Below are positions 18,685 to 30,545 of a DNA stretch of 64,000 nucleotides, piece by piece. The DNA is from Verrucomicrobia bacterium SCGC AAA164-E04 (lineage in GTDB: Bacteria; Verrucomicrobiota; Verrucomicrobiia; Limisphaerales; AAA164-E04): assembly GCA_000383715.1 (NCBI GenBank), contig KB911950.1, positions 1-64,000 on the forward strand. The letters are read 5' to 3'. A model generated the notes under the pieces. The model was not told the DNA's origin. It saw only the letters and a list, made by a program, of their open reading frames with translations, and made no database searches. The position numbers and the translations under genes are program-made. The stretch's first letter is position 1. Each line of letters opens with the position of its first letter.

Positions 18685-18701
18685 CTTAGAATTAGAATAT
18701 C

Positions 18702-18953
18702 GTGGATTATTCATTTATCATTTGGATTGCAGTAATTGGAGCGCTTTTTGCCTTTCTTTGGCATAAGGGCTACTTAATGGCCTTGTCCCGATTCGTTGGC
18801 GAAACACGCGAGGAGTTGCGCAAGTGCAGTTGGCCATCCAAGGAAGAACTGAAAGGTTCCACTGTCGTAGTTCTAGTTGCCACGGTGGTGGTTGGGCTTT
18901 TCACTGTAGGTGTGGATGTTGTCGTCATGACTATCCTCGACTGGTTGCTCTAG
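18702..18953 (+). CDS. secE: Preprotein translocase subunit SecE
   Basis: An 83-residue membrane protein of the SecYEG channel. The conserved RFVGETREELRKCSWPSKEE amphipathic region precedes the essential membrane helix (VVVLVATVVVGLFTVGVDVV). A second hydrophobic stretch lies at the N-terminus (FIIWIAVIGALFAFLW). The start is GTG at 18702 with no clear ribosome binding site. nusG follows in the same operon. Confidence 0.92.
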   Translation: MDYSFIIWIAVIGALFAFLWHKGYLMALSRFVGETREELRKCSWPSKEELKGSTVVVLVATVVVGLFTVGVDVVVMTILDWLL

Positions 18954-18972
18954 TTTCATTCAGAAAGCGCCC

Positions 18973-19521
18973 ATGAAAAACCAATGGTTTGTCATTCATA
19001 CCTTGTCCGGTCAGGAGCAGAAGGTTAAAGATACGCTTGAAAAGCGTTTGAAGATTGAGGAAATGGAGGAGTTTATCCTCGAAATCCTTGTTCCTATGGA
19101 AAAAGTAGTTGAAATCCGTAATGGAAAGAAGACTGCATCAAACAGAAAGCTTTATCCCGGGTATGTTTTCATCAAAATGATTTTGTTGGACGACCAACAG
19201 CGAATCATTGATCGCCCCTGGTATTTTATCAGGGAAACGCAAGGAATTATTGGATTTGTTGGTGGAGATCATCCTCAGCCTACACCCACCGATGAAATCG
19301 AATCCATCAAAGCACAAATTTCAGACGCCGAAGATTCTGAAAAACCGAAAGTAGATTTTGAGTTGGGTGAAACCATCAAAATTAACGACGGCCCTTTCCT
19401 GAATTTCAGTGGTGTCATTGAAGAGGTAGAGCCCGACAGAGGCAAGTTGAAGGTTACTGTGAACATATTCGGCCGTAACACGCCGGTCGAACTTGAGTAT
19501 TGGCAAGTCGAAAAATCTTAA
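18973..19521 (+). CDS. nusG: Transcription termination/antitermination protein NusG
   Basis: A 182-residue factor that binds RNA polymerase and couples it to ribosomes or Rho. The NGN domain opens WFVIHTLSGQEQKVKDTLE and contains RKLYPGYVFIKM; the C-terminal KOW domain has NDGPFLNFSGVIEEVEPDRG. Normal length. rplK begins 6 nt later. Confidence 0.97.
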   Translation: MKNQWFVIHTLSGQEQKVKDTLEKRLKIEEMEEFILEILVPMEKVVEIRNGKKTASNRKLYPGYVFIKMILLDDQQRIIDRPWYFIRETQGIIGFVGGDHPQPTPTDEIESIKAQISDAEDSEKPKVDFELGETIKINDGPFLNFSGVIEEVEPDRGKLKVTVNIFGRNTPVELEYWQVEKS

Positions 19522-19527
19522 TCAATT

Positions 19528-19953
19528 ATGGCAAAAAAAGTTACAGGTATTATCAAACTCCAGATTCCCGCAGGGCAGGCGAATCCGGCTCCTCCTGTTG
19601 GACCTGCATTGGGTCAGCAAGGGGTCAACATCATGGGGTTCTGCAAAGAGTTTAATGCCCGCACAAAGGACCAAGCCGGTATGATCATTCCCGTGGTAAT
19701 CACCGTTTTTCAGGACAAGTCCTTCACATTCATCACCAAATCTCCACCTGCTGCTGTCCTGTTGAAGAAAGCAGCAGGCATCGCAGCCGGTTCAAAAATA
19801 CCTAATAAAGATAAGGTTGGCAAAGTTACGCGCGATCAAGTGAACGAAATTGTGAAAACCAAATTCAAGGATCTCAATGCGCGTAACGAAGATGCGGCGT
19901 TCAACATTATTGCTGGAACCGCCAGGAGTATGGGCATCGAAGTCAAAGATTAA
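19528..19953 (+). CDS. rplK: 50S ribosomal protein L11
   Basis: 141 residues, normal length. Begins [20 protein letters not shown] with [20 protein letters not shown]; the C-terminal rRNA-binding domain ends TARSMGIEV. Part of the GTPase-associated centre. Confidence 0.98.
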   Translation: MAKKVTGIIKLQIPAGQANPAPPVGPALGQQGVNIMGFCKEFNARTKDQAGMIIPVVITVFQDKSFTFITKSPPAAVLLKKAAGIAAGSKIPNKDKVGKVTRDQVNEIVKTKFKDLNARNEDAAFNIIAGTARSMGIEVKD

Positions 19954-20000
19954 TCAATAAATGCGGGAGAGTGAATGCTCGTTTGAACCGCTCAATAAAA

Positions 20001-20705
20001 ATGTCAAGCAAACGATTCAGAAAAGCATTGGAATCAGTGGACCCCAGCAAGCGTTACACGCTTGATGAGGCTGTTGATGTTCTCAAGAAGTTTCCTGCTA
20101 CAAAATTCGACCAGACCGTCGAAATCGCAATGAAGCTTGGAGTTGACCCTCGTCAATCCGATCAAATGGTGCGTGGCACAGTACCTCTACCCCATGGTAG
20201 TGGCAAAAATGTCCGTGTTCTCGTGTTTACCCAGGGAGGTGAGTCCGAGGAAGCTGCCAAGGCAGCAGGCGCAGAACACGTTGGATTTGATGAATACATA
20301 AAAAAATGTAATGAAGGCTGGGTTGATTTTGACGTCGCGATAGCTACACCCGAAGCCATGGCAGAAGTGCGTAAGCTCGGTCGGGTTTTAGGTCCACGAG
20401 GCTTGATGCCTAACCCAAAAACAGGGACAGTCACTGCAGACACAGCCAAAGCTGTGAAGGAAGTGAAAGCCGGACGTGTGGAATATAAAATTGATAAGAC
20501 CGCCAATATGCATGTTCCTGTAGGTAAAGTTTCCTTTGATGCCGACAAACTGTCGGACAACGTCAAAGCCTTGACCGATGCAGTGCTTAAATCCAAACCT
20601 AGTAGTTCCAAGGGTGCCTTTATCTTAACCTGCACACTGACAGCAACGATGAGCCCTGCAATTCCTCTGGACCTCAAAGCGATCCAACAGACGGTATCAG
20701 AGTAA
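20001..20705 (+). CDS. rplA: 50S ribosomal protein L1
   Basis: 234 residues from the ATG at 20001 (MSSKRFRKALESVD). A GTG at 19971 would add ten residues with no family match. Landmarks are VELAMKLG-type VEIAMKLGVDPRQSDQMVRG, LGRVLGPRGLMPNPKTGTV and GRVEYKIDKT. Forms the L1 stalk and, in other bacteria, represses its own operon. Confidence 0.97.
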   Translation: MSSKRFRKALESVDPSKRYTLDEAVDVLKKFPATKFDQTVEIAMKLGVDPRQSDQMVRGTVPLPHGSGKNVRVLVFTQGGESEEAAKAAGAEHVGFDEYIKKCNEGWVDFDVAIATPEAMAEVRKLGRVLGPRGLMPNPKTGTVTADTAKAVKEVKAGRVEYKIDKTANMHVPVGKVSFDADKLSDNVKALTDAVLKSKPSSSKGAFILTCTLTATMSPAIPLDLKAIQQTVSE

Positions 20706-20736
20706 TAAACGATTCATCTAAAATCTTAAACGTATC

Positions 20737-21255
20737 ATGCGAGAAGCAAAAAAGAACATTAGCGCGGAATACATTGAAAGGCTGAACGCCTCTCCTTTTT
20801 TTATCGTCGTTGATTATCAAGGACTGAAAGTTGATCAATTTGAGGAGTTGCGCAACCGCTTGGATGAAACCAAAGCGGAACTTCACGTGGTCAAAAATAG
20901 GATCTTCAATATTGCGGCCAAAGAAGCTGGATTTGAAGAAGATTTGGTGGGCGACCTCAAAGGCCAGCTGGCTGTTGTTACAGGCGAAGCGGAAATCAGC
21001 GCCACTGCAAAGATAGTCAAAAACTTTGAATCTGAATTTACAAAACCAAGCATTCGTTTTGCTTACATGGGGGATAGCCGCCTGGATGAATCTCAGGTAA
21101 AAATTATAGCCGATCTTCCGTCCTTGGACGAACTGCGTGCTATGATCGTGGGTGTTGTGCAGGCACCAGCTCAAAAGCTGGCAACCCTGGTCAATACTCC
21201 GGGAACTCAATTAGCTCAGGTCCTCAAGGCCAAAAGCGAAAAAGGCGATGCTTAA
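20737..21255 (+). CDS. rplJ: 50S ribosomal protein L10
   Basis: 172 residues. FFIVVDYQGLKVDQFEELRN and LHVVKNRIFNIA are the rRNA-binding part; the C-terminal helix that holds L7/L12 dimers ends QLAQVLKAKSEKG. It is followed by a 126-nt gap before rplL. Confidence 0.96.
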   Translation: MREAKKNISAEYIERLNASPFFIVVDYQGLKVDQFEELRNRLDETKAELHVVKNRIFNIAAKEAGFEEDLVGDLKGQLAVVTGEAEISATAKIVKNFESEFTKPSIRFAYMGDSRLDESQVKIIADLPSLDELRAMIVGVVQAPAQKLATLVNTPGTQLAQVLKAKSEKGDA

Positions 21256-21340
21256 CAAAGACAAATTTTGATGGGAACGCTCCTGTTGAAAATCTAACAA
21301 ACAAACGAAACAATACATACGTCGGACTGCAGGCAGCGGT

Positions 21341-21362
21341 TATAATTCACTTCCGGCCGGAA
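21341..21362 (+). promoter_or_regulatory. Possible rplL promoter/leader: TATAAT and a 12-nt palindrome
   Basis: A perfect TATAAT at 21341-21346 is followed by the palindrome TTCCGGCCGGAA at 21351-21362, just before rplL. No good -35 hexamer sits at the right distance, so the promoter call is weak. An extra rplL promoter would suit the higher copy number of L7/L12 on ribosomes. Confidence 0.3.
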
Positions 21363-21381
21363 TGACGACGACCAAAATATT

Positions 21382-21768
21382 ATGGCAGACTTGGAAAAGT
21401 TAATCGATGAGTTAAGTCAGTTGACGGTAATGGAAGCCGCTGACTTGGTGAAACAATTAGAAGAAAAATGGGGTGTCAGTGCAGCTGCTCCCGTAGCTGT
21501 TGCCGCTGCTGGTGGCGACGCAGGTGGTGGTGGCGCCGCTGCAGAAGAAAAAACTGAATTCGACGTTATTCTGGCTACTGTGCCAGGTGACAAGAAGATC
21601 CCTGTGATTAAGGCTGTTCGCGAAGTCAAAGCGGGTCTTGGTCTTGCAGACGCCAAAAAGTTGGTTGAAAGCGCACCTACTACACTGCTCGAAGCGGTGA
21701 GTAAGGATGAAGCCGAAGGAGCCAAGAAGAAGCTGGAAGAAACCGGCGCGACCGTTGAATTGAAATAG
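21382..21768 (+). CDS. rplL: 50S ribosomal protein L7/L12
   Basis: 128 residues. N-terminal dimer domain, an alanine/glycine hinge ([16 protein letters not shown]), then the factor-binding domain with [20 protein letters not shown] and [14 protein letters not shown]. Confidence 0.98.
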   Translation: MADLEKLIDELSQLTVMEAADLVKQLEEKWGVSAAAPVAVAAAGGDAGGGGAAAEEKTEFDVILATVPGDKKIPVIKAVREVKAGLGLADAKKLVESAPTTLLEAVSKDEAEGAKKKLEETGATVELK

Positions 21769-21778
21769 AACCTTTCTA

Positions 21779-21922
21779 GGGCGCGGAAGTATGAATATTA
21801 ATTCTGCATCCGCGTCCAAGACATTTTGAGTTTCCCCTCACAGGTAAACTCATTTGACAGTTAAAATTGTCAAAACTTATTTCAGCAAGTCCGCAAGCAC
21901 TCAAGTATTGAGAGCTGCGGAC
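21779..21922 (+). promoter_or_regulatory. Three stem-loops in the rplL-rpoB leader (possible attenuator)
   Basis: The 220-nt gap before rpoB has three inverted repeats. The first (21779-21817) has a GC-rich stem of about 9 bp. The second is TTTGACA/TGTCAAA (21853-21859, 21868-21874). The third (21889-21922) has GTCCGC/GCGGAC, AGC/GCT and CTCAA/TTGAG stacked around a 3-nt loop. None has a long T-run. In E. coli this same gap holds an attenuator and an RNase III site, so a similar role is inferred. Confidence 0.5.
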
Positions 21923-21996
21923 CTGTTTCGTCTCCTGAAAAATAGTAATAGGGAATAAAGGTTCCCCCGAGTAAGAACAGAATATACAAGGTGACC

Positions 21997-24900
21997 ATGC
22001 CATCAAAAGCCGCTGAACGAATCAATTTCGGAAAAATCAAAGAGGTAATCACTCCTCCGAATCTGATTGAAGTGCAAAATAATTCCTACGCGGAATTCCT
22101 TCAATCTGACATCGATCCAAAGAAAAGAAAGAACCTGGGCCTGCAAGCCGTTTTCAGCGAGGTCTTTCCGATTGAGAGTTATGACGGTAAATGCGTTCTG
22201 GACTTCAGTCATTACGAAATTGGTGAACCAAAACTGGACTGGCTTGAGTGCCTGCGTGAGGGCATCACCTATGGCGCTCCGCTGCATGTCAGTTTTCGAC
22301 TGAAAGACGAACAAGGAACCAAGGAGGAAAAGGTGTTTATGGGAGAGCTTCCCTTGATCACGCCTCAGGGTAGTTTTGTAATCAATGGTGCCGAGCGCGT
22401 CATCGTCAGTCAGCTACACCGATCACCAGGTCTTGCGTTCGAAGCCTCTCAACACCCCAATGGCAAAACGATGCATTCTTTCCGCATCATCCCTGACCGC
22501 GGGTCTTGGTATGAGGCTCAATTTGACACCAACGATTTACTTTTTGTTTATCTGGACCGCAAAAAGCGCCGCAGAAAATTTTTAACCACCACATTTTTCC
22601 GGGCACTGGGTTACGGAAGCGACGCGGACATATTACGTCTCTTCTATGATATTGACGAGATTTCCGTCAAGGCAGCGAAAGGCATGGACGACATCCAAAA
22701 CAAGGTCCTCATCGAGGACATCCTTGATTTGGACAAAGGGGCTGTTGTAGCGCGTGCATTCGAACCCATGTCGGCTGCCGTTGTTCGTGAAATTGCGAAT
22801 ATGGGGCTGAAAAAAATCAAAGTGGTAGATACCAGCGTTGATGACGGTATCATCATCAAGTGCCTCAAGAAAGATCCTACCACCAATGAAGAAGAAGCCC
22901 TCAAAGACATTTATCGCCGCCTTCGTCCTGGTGATCCGCCAACAGCAGCAAACGCTCGAGCGCTTCTGAAGCGGCTGTTTTTTGACGCCAAGCGATACGA
23001 TCTTGGTCGCGTTGGTAGATATAAAATTTCTCAAAAATTGAATCTGGATTCAAACAATGAATCCCGAGTTCTGGAAAAAGAAGATCTGGTCGCCGCAACA
23101 AAATACCTCCTCAAACTCAAAAAAGGGGAAGGCACTCTTGATGACATCGATCACTTGGGAAGCCGTCGTGTCAGGACCGTTGGTGAGCTGCTGGCCAATC
23201 AGTGTCGCGTTGGGTTGGCTCGCACCGAACGACTTGTCAAAGAGCGCATGACGCTTTTTGATCAGGGGTTGGATACCATGACTCCACAGAAATTGATCAA
23301 CCCCAAAGCTCTCTCTGCTGTGATCAGGGATTTCTTTGGGCGCAGTCAGCTTTCTCAGTTCATGGACCAAATTAATCCTTTAGCTGAGCTGACACATAAA
23401 AGACGTCTGTCTGCACTCGGACCAGGTGGCCTGAGTCGAGATCGTGCCGGGTTTGAAGTGCGTGATGTCCATCCTTCTCATTATGGTCGCATCTGCCCAA
23501 TTGAAACCCCGGAGGGGCCTAATATTGGACTGATCGCCTCTTTGGCAACATTTGCCAAGGTCAATGATTTTGGTTTTATCGAAACTCCCTACCGAAAGGT
23601 CGTTAATGGCCGCGTGACAAGTCAGCTTGATTATTTGACCGCTGACCGTGAGGAGCAGTTCATTGTTGCTCAGGCCAATGCGCCTATTGACGAGAAGGGT
23701 AAATTCCAAAATGAACGCGTCATGTGTCGATGCAAAGGTGACTTTATCGATGTTCCCCCCGATCGCGTGGATTACATGGACGTTTCACCAAAGCAGTTGG
23801 TTTCCGTAGCTGCTGGTTTGATTCCGTTTTTGGAGCATGATGACGCCAATCGTGCTTTGATGGGGTCCAACATGCAACGCCAAGCCGTACCTTTGCTCGT
23901 TAGCGAGTCTCCACTAGTGGCTACAGGGATGGAATCCAAGGTGGCTCGGGATTCATGTGCAGTAGTATCGGCGGAAGCTCCCGGAGTAGTTGCATCTGTC
24001 TCAGGAAATCAGGTCATCATTACCGCAGACGGTAAACTACCCGAGGGCAAAAAACGCATCAAACATGATCCAGCCAATGACATCTACGTCTATCGGTTGC
24101 GTAAGTTCATGCGATCCAATGCAGCGACCTGCATCAATCAGAAAGTTTTGGTCCAAAATGGCCAGAAAATCAAGGCTGGTGATCTCATCGCTGACGGGCC
24201 ATCAACTGAAGATGGTGAATTGGCTCTTGGTAAGAATGTGCTCTGTGCTTTCATGCCATGGAACGGTTACAACTTCGAAGATGCTATCCTGATCAGTCAA
24301 CGCATTGTCAAAGATGATGTTTACACCTCAATTCATATTGATGAATATGAAGTGAGTGCGCGTGACACGAAGCTCGGTCCTGAGGAAATCACCAGAGACA
24401 TACCTAACCTTGGTGAAGATGCTCTTAAAAACTTGGGTCTCGACGGTGTGATCCGAGTAGGTGCCGAGGTGAAGCCAGGTGATATTCTAGTCGGTAAAAT
24501 CACCCCGAAAAGCGAAACCGAACTTGCACCTGAAGAAAGACTTTTGCGTGCTATTTTTGGTGAAAAAGCTGCTGATGTAAAAGATACCTCGCTCAAAGTA
24601 CCTTCAGGGACTTACGGCATTGTAATGGACGTCAAGGTATCCGCCAAAAAAGAATCTGAGCGCACTATAAAGGTTTCTACGACCGAATCCAAAAAGCACT
24701 CCAAACAAGTTGAGGACGAACACAAAAAGAAGATTGACGACTTGCGAGAGCAATTGACGGAATCTCTCAGTAATATTCTCCTGGGTGAAAAAATTCCTTT
24801 GGATGTGGTTAATTCCGAAACTGGAGAGATTATCATTCCAGCCAACCGGAAAATTACTAAAACGCTGCTCAGAAAACTTGCTAGTGTTTATGATCGGATC

Positions 24901-25830
24901 GAAATTGATCCATCCCCGATTCGAAATAAGATCAATGAAATCATCAGCGCCTACAAAAAACGCTTTGATGATCTTCAGATGCAGCACGATGAGGAAATGG
25001 AACGTGTCGAATCCGGTGATGATATGGAAACCGGTATCATAAAATCCGTCAAAGTATTCATTGCTTCCAAGCGAAAGCTTTCTGTTGGTGATAAAATGGC
25101 TGGTCGCCATGGCAACAAGGGAGTGGTCGCAAAGATCGTGCCTGAAGAGGATATGCCCTTCCTTGCAAACGGAACCCCTGTCGATATTGTCTTGAATCCG
25201 TTGGGTGTGCCGTCTCGTATGAATGTTGGCCAGTTGCTGGAAACTCACTTGGGTTGGGCAGCAAAAGTGCTTGGCATGAAGTTCGCTACACCTGTTTTTG
25301 ATGGCATCAAAGAGTCTGAAGTACGTGGTTACCTCAAGGAGGCCGGTTTGCCCGACCATGCCAAGATCCACTTATATGATGGTCGGACCGGTGAGCGTTT
25401 CGATCAGGAAATTGTTGTTGGTTTCATCTACATGCTCAAACTGGGTCATTTGGTTGCTGATAAGATTCATGCTCGTGCAGTGGGTCCTTATTCACTGGTA
25501 ACCCAACAGCCTCTCGGTGGAAAAGCACAGTATGGTGGCCAGCGGTTCGGAGAAATGGAAGTATGGGCGATGGAAGCTTATGGTGCTGCTTATGCACTTC
25601 AGGAACTCCTCACTGTTAAGTCAGATGACGTCCAGGGGCGGACGCGCATTTACGAAAGTATTGTCAAAGGGGATAACTCACTCGATGCCGGAATACCGGA
25701 ATCCTTCAACGTTCTCGTGAAGGAAATCCAGTCTCTTGGTATGGATGTGAATGTTGGATATGAACCGGAAGAAGTTGATCCGGATGCTGAACTAAGGTCC
25801 GTGCCATCCAGTCTCTCAGCAATGGGATAA
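21997..25830 (+). CDS. rpoB: RNA polymerase subunit beta
   Basis: About 1277 residues. Catalytic-core landmarks include [63 protein letters not shown] and [12 protein letters not shown]. The rifampicin-contact residues are mostly standard. ATG at 21997 is preferred; a GTG at 21991 adds two residues. rpoC starts 48 nt later. Confidence 0.98.
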   Translation: MPSKAAERINFGKIKEVITPPNLIEVQNNSYAEFLQSDIDPKKRKNLGLQAVFSEVFPIESYDGKCVLDFSHYEIGEPKLDWLECLREGITYGAPLHVSFRLKDEQGTKEEKVFMGELPLITPQGSFVINGAERVIVSQLHRSPGLAFEASQHPNGKTMHSFRIIPDRGSWYEAQFDTNDLLFVYLDRKKRRRKFLTTTFFRALGYGSDADILRLFYDIDEISVKAAKGMDDIQNKVLIEDILDLDKGAVVARAFEPMSAAVVREIANMGLKKIKVVDTSVDDGIIIKCLKKDPTTNEEEALKDIYRRLRPGDPPTAANARALLKRLFFDAKRYDLGRVGRYKISQKLNLDSNNESRVLEKEDLVAATKYLLKLKKGEGTLDDIDHLGSRRVRTVGELLANQCRVGLARTERLVKERMTLFDQGLDTMTPQKLINPKALSAVIRDFFGRSQLSQFMDQINPLAELTHKRRLSALGPGGLSRDRAGFEVRDVHPSHYGRICPIETPEGPNIGLIASLATFAKVNDFGFIETPYRKVVNGRVTSQLDYLTADREEQFIVAQANAPIDEKGKFQNERVMCRCKGDFIDVPPDRVDYMDVSPKQLVSVAAGLIPFLEHDDANRALMGSNMQRQAVPLLVSESPLVATGMESKVARDSCAVVSAEAPGVVASVSGNQVIITADGKLPEGKKRIKHDPANDIYVYRLRKFMRSNAATCINQKVLVQNGQKIKAGDLIADGPSTEDGELALGKNVLCAFMPWNGYNFEDAILISQRIVKDDVYTSIHIDEYEVSARDTKLGPEEITRDIPNLGEDALKNLGLDGVIRVGAEVKPGDILVGKITPKSETELAPEERLLRAIFGEKAADVKDTSLKVPSGTYGIVMDVKVSAKKESERTIKVSTTESKKHSKQVEDEHKKKIDDLREQLTESLSNILLGEKIPLDVVNSETGEIIIPANRKITKTLLRKLASVYDRIEIDPSPIRNKINEIISAYKKRFDDLQMQHDEEMERVESGDDMETGIIKSVKVFIASKRKLSVGDKMAGRHGNKGVVAKIVPEEDMPFLANGTPVDIVLNPLGVPSRMNVGQLLETHLGWAAKVLGMKFATPVFDGIKESEVRGYLKEAGLPDHAKIHLYDGRTGERFDQEIVVGFIYMLKLGHLVADKIHARAVGPYSLVTQQPLGGKAQYGGQRFGEMEVWAMEAYGAAYALQELLTVKSDDVQGRTRIYESIVKGDNSLDAGIPESFNVLVKEIQSLGMDVNVGYEPEEVDPDAELRSVPSSLSAMG

Positions 25831-25878
25831 TTAAGGGGATCGGAACAAACTGAAACAAATTGATTTCAAAGTACACCC

Positions 25879-28800
25879 ATGATCGAAAGCAGAAATAGTA
25901 CACGCGAGTTGTTCGGACTGGAGCAGGTCAACGCCGTTGACCACATCAACATCACTGTAGCCTCACCTGAATCCATCCGTTCTTGGTCCAAAGGCGAGGT
26001 TAAAAATCCGGAGACCATTAACTATCGCACGTTCAAACCTGAAAAAGGCGGTTTGTTTTGTGAGCGTATCTTTGGACCCGTCAAAGATTGGGAATGCTCT
26101 TGCGGTAAATACAAGAGGATCAAACACCGAGGAGTGGTCTGTGACCGTTGCGGTGTTGAAGTCACTTTATCTCGTGTCCGCCGTGAGCGTATGGGGCATA
26201 TTGAATTGGCGGTACCTGTATCCCATATCTGGTTTTTCAAGTGCATGCCCTCACGCATTGGTCTTATTTTGGACATGACCGCCCGTGAGCTCGAGCGTGT
26301 GGTTTATTACGAGGATTACCTCGTGATCGAACCAGGAACAACTCCGCTGAAAAAGAATCAGCTGCTCAGCGAGATGGATTACAGGGAGGCAAAAGAAACC
26401 TACGGCTCAGATGCTTTTGAAGCCGAAATGGGAGCTGGAGCTGTTCGAAGAGCACTGGAGTCTGTTGAACTGGTCAGTAAGGTAGAGGAACTGCAGGTTG
26501 CCATGACGGAAACTCGCAGTAAACAAATCCGCAAGAAATTAGCGAAGCGCATCAAGCTTTTCCAAGGGTTTTCTGCCAGTAAATCCCGTCCTGACTGGAT
26601 GATTCTCGTGGTTCTGCCTGTTATTCCTCCAGATTTACGTCCATTGGTTCCTTTGGAAGGCGGCCGATTTGCCACTTCTGACCTGAACGATCTTTATCGG
26701 CGCGTTATCAACCGAAATAACCGTTTAAAGAATCTCCTTCAGCTCAAGACACCTGAAGTCATTATTCGTAATGAAAAACGTATGTTGCAGGAGGCCGTGG
26801 ACGCATTATTTGATAATGGACGTCATGGACGCGCTGTGACAGGTGCAGGTAACCGCCCATTGAAATCGCTGAGTGACATGCTCAAAGGTAAGAGTGGGCG
26901 CTTCCGTCAGAACTTGCTTGGAAAGCGTGTCGATTATTCTGGTCGTTCTGTCATCGTTATCGGTCCCGAATTGAAATTGAATCAGTGCGGTCTTCCCAAA
27001 AAGATGGCCCTGGTACTTTTTGAACCCTTCATCATTCGACGACTCAAAGAGCTCGGTTTTGTGCATACGGTTCGGTCTGCTAAAAAAATGATCGAGCGTC
27101 AATCGCCTGAGGTGTGGGATATCCTTGAAGAGGTTACCAAAGGACATCCGGTTCTTTTGAACCGTGCTCCCACGCTGCATCGATTATCTATCCAGGCCTT
27201 TGAGCCTGTTCTGATTGAGGGAGAGGCTATTCGAGTTCATCCTCTGGTTTGCACAGCTTACAATGCTGATTTTGATGGAGATCAAATGGCGGTGCATGTT
27301 CCGTTGTCTGTGGAAGCACAGATGGAGGCTCGCTTGTTGATGATGGCACCCAACAATATTTTCAGTCCATCCAGTGGCAAACCGATCATGACTCCCACCC
27401 AGGATATTACACTGGGATGTTACTACCTCACTGCCGAACCGCGCCAACCTCGAAAGAAAAACCAGAGGTTGTGTTTGTTTGCGACCAAAGAGGAAGTCAT
27501 TTTTGCATTCCATGATGGGGCTTTGGATACTCATTCACGCGTTGCATTTGTCAATCCAGACATCGGCAAGGACACGGTTTATGGTGACAAAGACAGAAAG
27601 ATCATCGAAACCACGGTTGGGCGTGTGATCTTCAGCGAAATATGGCCTTCTGATCTTGGTTTTCCGAACCGTGCGATCGGCAAAGGTCAGATTGGTGATT
27701 TAATCTGGAACTGTTACAAAGTGTGCGGACATGCAGAGACCGTCGCCACTTTGGATAGACTCAAAGAACTTGGATTCAGGGAAGCAACCAAGGCGGGTGT
27801 CTCCATTGGTATTGACGACATGATTATCCCGGTCGAAAAAGATCAGGAAATCAGTTCAGCCCAAGACCAGATATCCGAAGTGGAAAACCAATATCGCCGA
27901 GGTGTCATTACTCCGGGTGAGCGATACAACAAAATCATTGATATCTGGACACATTGCACAGATCAGATTTCCAATGTGATGCTGAGGACACTTCAAGCCA
28001 ACCAGAACAAGGATGAATTCAATCCTGTTTACCTGATGGTTGATTCTGGAGCACGTGGTAATCGTCAGCAGGTGCGTCAATTGGCGGGTATTCGTGGTTT
28101 GATGGCCAAGCCTTCTGGCGATATCATTGAAAAACCGATCCTCTCAAACTTCAGGGAAGGTTTGACAGTATTGGAATACTTTATTTCCACGCATGGAGCC
28201 CGTAAGGGACTTGCTGATACCGCTCTCAAGACGGCTGATTCAGGTTACATGACCCGTAAACTGGTTGATGTTGCTCAGGATGTCATTGTTCGTGAAGCAG
28301 ATTGCGAGACTTCCAATGGAATTTGGGTTTCAGCTATTTACGAAGGTGAAGATGAAGTTGTCAAATTGAGCGAGCGATTGGTTGGACGCGTGTCATGTGA
28401 AGATATCGTCGATCCCAGTGACGTCAAAAATGTTATTGTAAAGGCTAACGATGAAATCGATGAGGTCACGGCGAAAGCTGTAGATTCATCAGCCATTGAG
28501 CGAGTCAAAATCAGATCGGTTCTGACCTGCGAATCCAATGTCAGTCTTTGCGCAAAATGCTATGGCCGCAATCTGGCTACGGGTCGTGAAGTCAAGGAAG
28601 GCGAGGCAGTAGGCATAGTGGCAGCTCAGTCCATTGGTGAGCCCGGAACACAGCTTACCATGCGTACTTTCCATATTGGCGGAACAGCATCCCAGATCTT
28701 CAAACAGCCCCAGATCAAGTCCAAGCATGTTGCCAAGATTGTCTACAGCGATTTGCGCTGTGTGGAACTTGAAGATGGTAACAGCATTGTTCTGAACAAA

Positions 28801-30012
28801 AACGGTTCCATCATCCTGCTCGATGAAGAAGAGCGTGAAATAGAAAATCACAGCATCATCATTGGGTCGGTTATTCTGGTGCCAAACGGAGGTTCAGTTA
28901 AAAAAGGGCAGACTTTTGTCCAGTGGGATCCTTACAACGTGCCGATTCTCTCGGAAAAATCAGGTGTCGTTAAATTTCATGACATCATTGAGGGAGTGAC
29001 GATGAAGCAAGAGGTGGACGACGCCACAGGTCAGGAAGCAATGGTTGTGATCGATCACAAGGAAGATCTTCATCCTCAGATCATGATTTTAGCTTCCAAG
29101 AATGGTGAAGTGCTTGCAAATTACCCCATTCCTTCGGGGGCTCACATTGTGGTTCAGGAGGGAGTAAGAATTCCTGCTGGTGCTTTGATGGCAAAAACCC
29201 CTCGTAAGACCAGTAAAACCAAGGATATCACAGGTGGTCTTCCACGTGTGGCTGAGTTGTTTGAAGCTCGCCGCCCCAAAGATGCTGCTGAAATTGCTAA
29301 AATGGACGGTATCATTGACTTTGGTCCCAGTGTCCGAGGCAAGCGTTGTATTCTCATTCGTGATGCGGAATCAGGGGCCGAGGAAGAGCATTTAATTCCC
29401 ATTGCTAAGCACGTCATTGTTTTCAAGGGAGACTACGTTAAAAAAGGCTCTCAACTGACTGAAGGCCCCATTGTTCCCCACGAAATACTTGAGGTTTGTG
29501 GACCACAAGAATTGCAGGAGCACTTGGTGAACGAAGTTCAGGAAGTGTATCGATTGCAGGGGGTGACTATCAATGACAAGCACATTGAAATCATCGTCCG
29601 GCAAATGTTGCGCAAAGTTCGCGTTACTGAGCCAGGTGACACCATCTTCCTCTGGGGTGAGCAGGTTGAAAGAACGATATTCGAGCGTGAAAACCGTAGA
29701 GTGGAAGAAATGGGCGGTCAACCAGCGGATGCCTCACCCGTACTGCTCGGTATTACTAAAGCATCTCTTGAGACAGAAAGTTTTCTCTCAGCAGCTTCTT
29801 TCCAGGACACAACTCGAGTGCTCACGGATGCCGCAACCATGGGGAAAGTGGATTACCTCCGAGGCTTCAAGGAAAACGTCATCATGGGACACATCATTCC
29901 AGCTGGAACAGGGTATCCAAAACATCGTAACATCAAGGTCAATCCATTAGTGGAACCACCTAAGGTAGAAGAAGAACCAACTTCGGAAATTGACGAACCG
30001 GTCGCAGGTTGA
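25879..30012 (+). CDS. rpoC: RNA polymerase subunit beta'
   Basis: 1377 residues. The N-terminal zinc ribbon is CSCGKYK...CDRCGVEV, the active-site loop is [12 protein letters not shown], and the second zinc site is around [17 protein letters not shown]. Ends with an acidic tail ([15 protein letters not shown]). No intein or split. Confidence 0.98.
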   Translation: MIESRNSTRELFGLEQVNAVDHINITVASPESIRSWSKGEVKNPETINYRTFKPEKGGLFCERIFGPVKDWECSCGKYKRIKHRGVVCDRCGVEVTLSRVRRERMGHIELAVPVSHIWFFKCMPSRIGLILDMTARELERVVYYEDYLVIEPGTTPLKKNQLLSEMDYREAKETYGSDAFEAEMGAGAVRRALESVELVSKVEELQVAMTETRSKQIRKKLAKRIKLFQGFSASKSRPDWMILVVLPVIPPDLRPLVPLEGGRFATSDLNDLYRRVINRNNRLKNLLQLKTPEVIIRNEKRMLQEAVDALFDNGRHGRAVTGAGNRPLKSLSDMLKGKSGRFRQNLLGKRVDYSGRSVIVIGPELKLNQCGLPKKMALVLFEPFIIRRLKELGFVHTVRSAKKMIERQSPEVWDILEEVTKGHPVLLNRAPTLHRLSIQAFEPVLIEGEAIRVHPLVCTAYNADFDGDQMAVHVPLSVEAQMEARLLMMAPNNIFSPSSGKPIMTPTQDITLGCYYLTAEPRQPRKKNQRLCLFATKEEVIFAFHDGALDTHSRVAFVNPDIGKDTVYGDKDRKIIETTVGRVIFSEIWPSDLGFPNRAIGKGQIGDLIWNCYKVCGHAETVATLDRLKELGFREATKAGVSIGIDDMIIPVEKDQEISSAQDQISEVENQYRRGVITPGERYNKIIDIWTHCTDQISNVMLRTLQANQNKDEFNPVYLMVDSGARGNRQQVRQLAGIRGLMAKPSGDIIEKPILSNFREGLTVLEYFISTHGARKGLADTALKTADSGYMTRKLVDVAQDVIVREADCETSNGIWVSAIYEGEDEVVKLSERLVGRVSCEDIVDPSDVKNVIVKANDEIDEVTAKAVDSSAIERVKIRSVLTCESNVSLCAKCYGRNLATGREVKEGEAVGIVAAQSIGEPGTQLTMRTFHIGGTASQIFKQPQIKSKHVAKIVYSDLRCVELEDGNSIVLNKNGSIILLDEEEREIENHSIIIGSVILVPNGGSVKKGQTFVQWDPYNVPILSEKSGVVKFHDIIEGVTMKQEVDDATGQEAMVVIDHKEDLHPQIMILASKNGEVLANYPIPSGAHIVVQEGVRIPAGALMAKTPRKTSKTKDITGGLPRVAELFEARRPKDAAEIAKMDGIIDFGPSVRGKRCILIRDAESGAEEEHLIPIAKHVIVFKGDYVKKGSQLTEGPIVPHEILEVCGPQELQEHLVNEVQEVYRLQGVTINDKHIEIIVRQMLRKVRVTEPGDTIFLWGEQVERTIFERENRRVEEMGGQPADASPVLLGITKASLETESFLSAASFQDTTRVLTDAATMGKVDYLRGFKENVIMGHIIPAGTGYPKHRNIKVNPLVEPPKVEEEPTSEIDEPVAG

Positions 30013-30051
30013 AACTAAAAAATCATCTTTAAAAATATTTCAAATTATCTC

Positions 30052-30079
30052 TTGCAAGGAGTAAGCCCTTTGCTAGTAT
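30052..30079 (+). promoter_or_regulatory. Sigma-70-type promoter ahead of rpsL
   Basis: TTGCAA (30052-30057), a 16-nt spacer and TAGTAT (30074-30079), about 60 nt before the rpsL start. It would give the str operon its own initiation point. Confidence 0.45.
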
Positions 30080-30139
30080 CTGCCCTCCATTTCTCAGGAA
30101 GCAGAAATTGGGCCTTTTGGAATTTACACAAATACGCAA

Positions 30140-30520
30140 ATGCCAACGATTAATCAGCTTGTCCGTAAAGGACGAAAAAAGATCAAAGAAAAGTCGAGTT
30201 CACCGGCTTTGGAGAACTGTCCGTTTCGACGGGGGGTATGCGTGCAGGTCATGACCCGAACGCCCAAAAAGCCAAACTCCGCGATGCGAAAAGTCGCTAA
30301 AGTGCGCCTGACCAACGGATATGAGGTAATTGCCTATATTCCTGATGAGGGACATAATCTGCAGGAACACAGTATCGTTCTGGTGCGTGGTGGACGTGTG
30401 AAGGATTTGCCTGGGGTGCGCTACCACGTGGTGCGTGGAACACTGGACGCAAACGGTGTTGAGAAAAGACGTGTGAGCCGTTCAAAGTACGGTGTTAAGC
30501 GTCCTAAAGATAAGAAGTAA
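30140..30520 (+). CDS. rpsL: 30S ribosomal protein S12
   Basis: 126 residues. Begins [13 protein letters not shown]; decoding-site loops are [20 protein letters not shown] and [20 protein letters not shown]. The lysine positions linked to streptomycin response appear normal. Confidence 0.98.
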   Translation: MPTINQLVRKGRKKIKEKSSSPALENCPFRRGVCVQVMTRTPKKPNSAMRKVAKVRLTNGYEVIAYIPDEGHNLQEHSIVLVRGGRVKDLPGVRYHVVRGTLDANGVEKRRVSRSKYGVKRPKDKK

Positions 30521-30545
30521 TTTTAGAGATTTTTGAATTGATCCT

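Noticed and set aside
23341..23460. Ile at a rifampicin-region position of RpoB (MDQINPL) as resistance
   Set aside because: This position varies naturally between phyla; the main resistance positions look standard.
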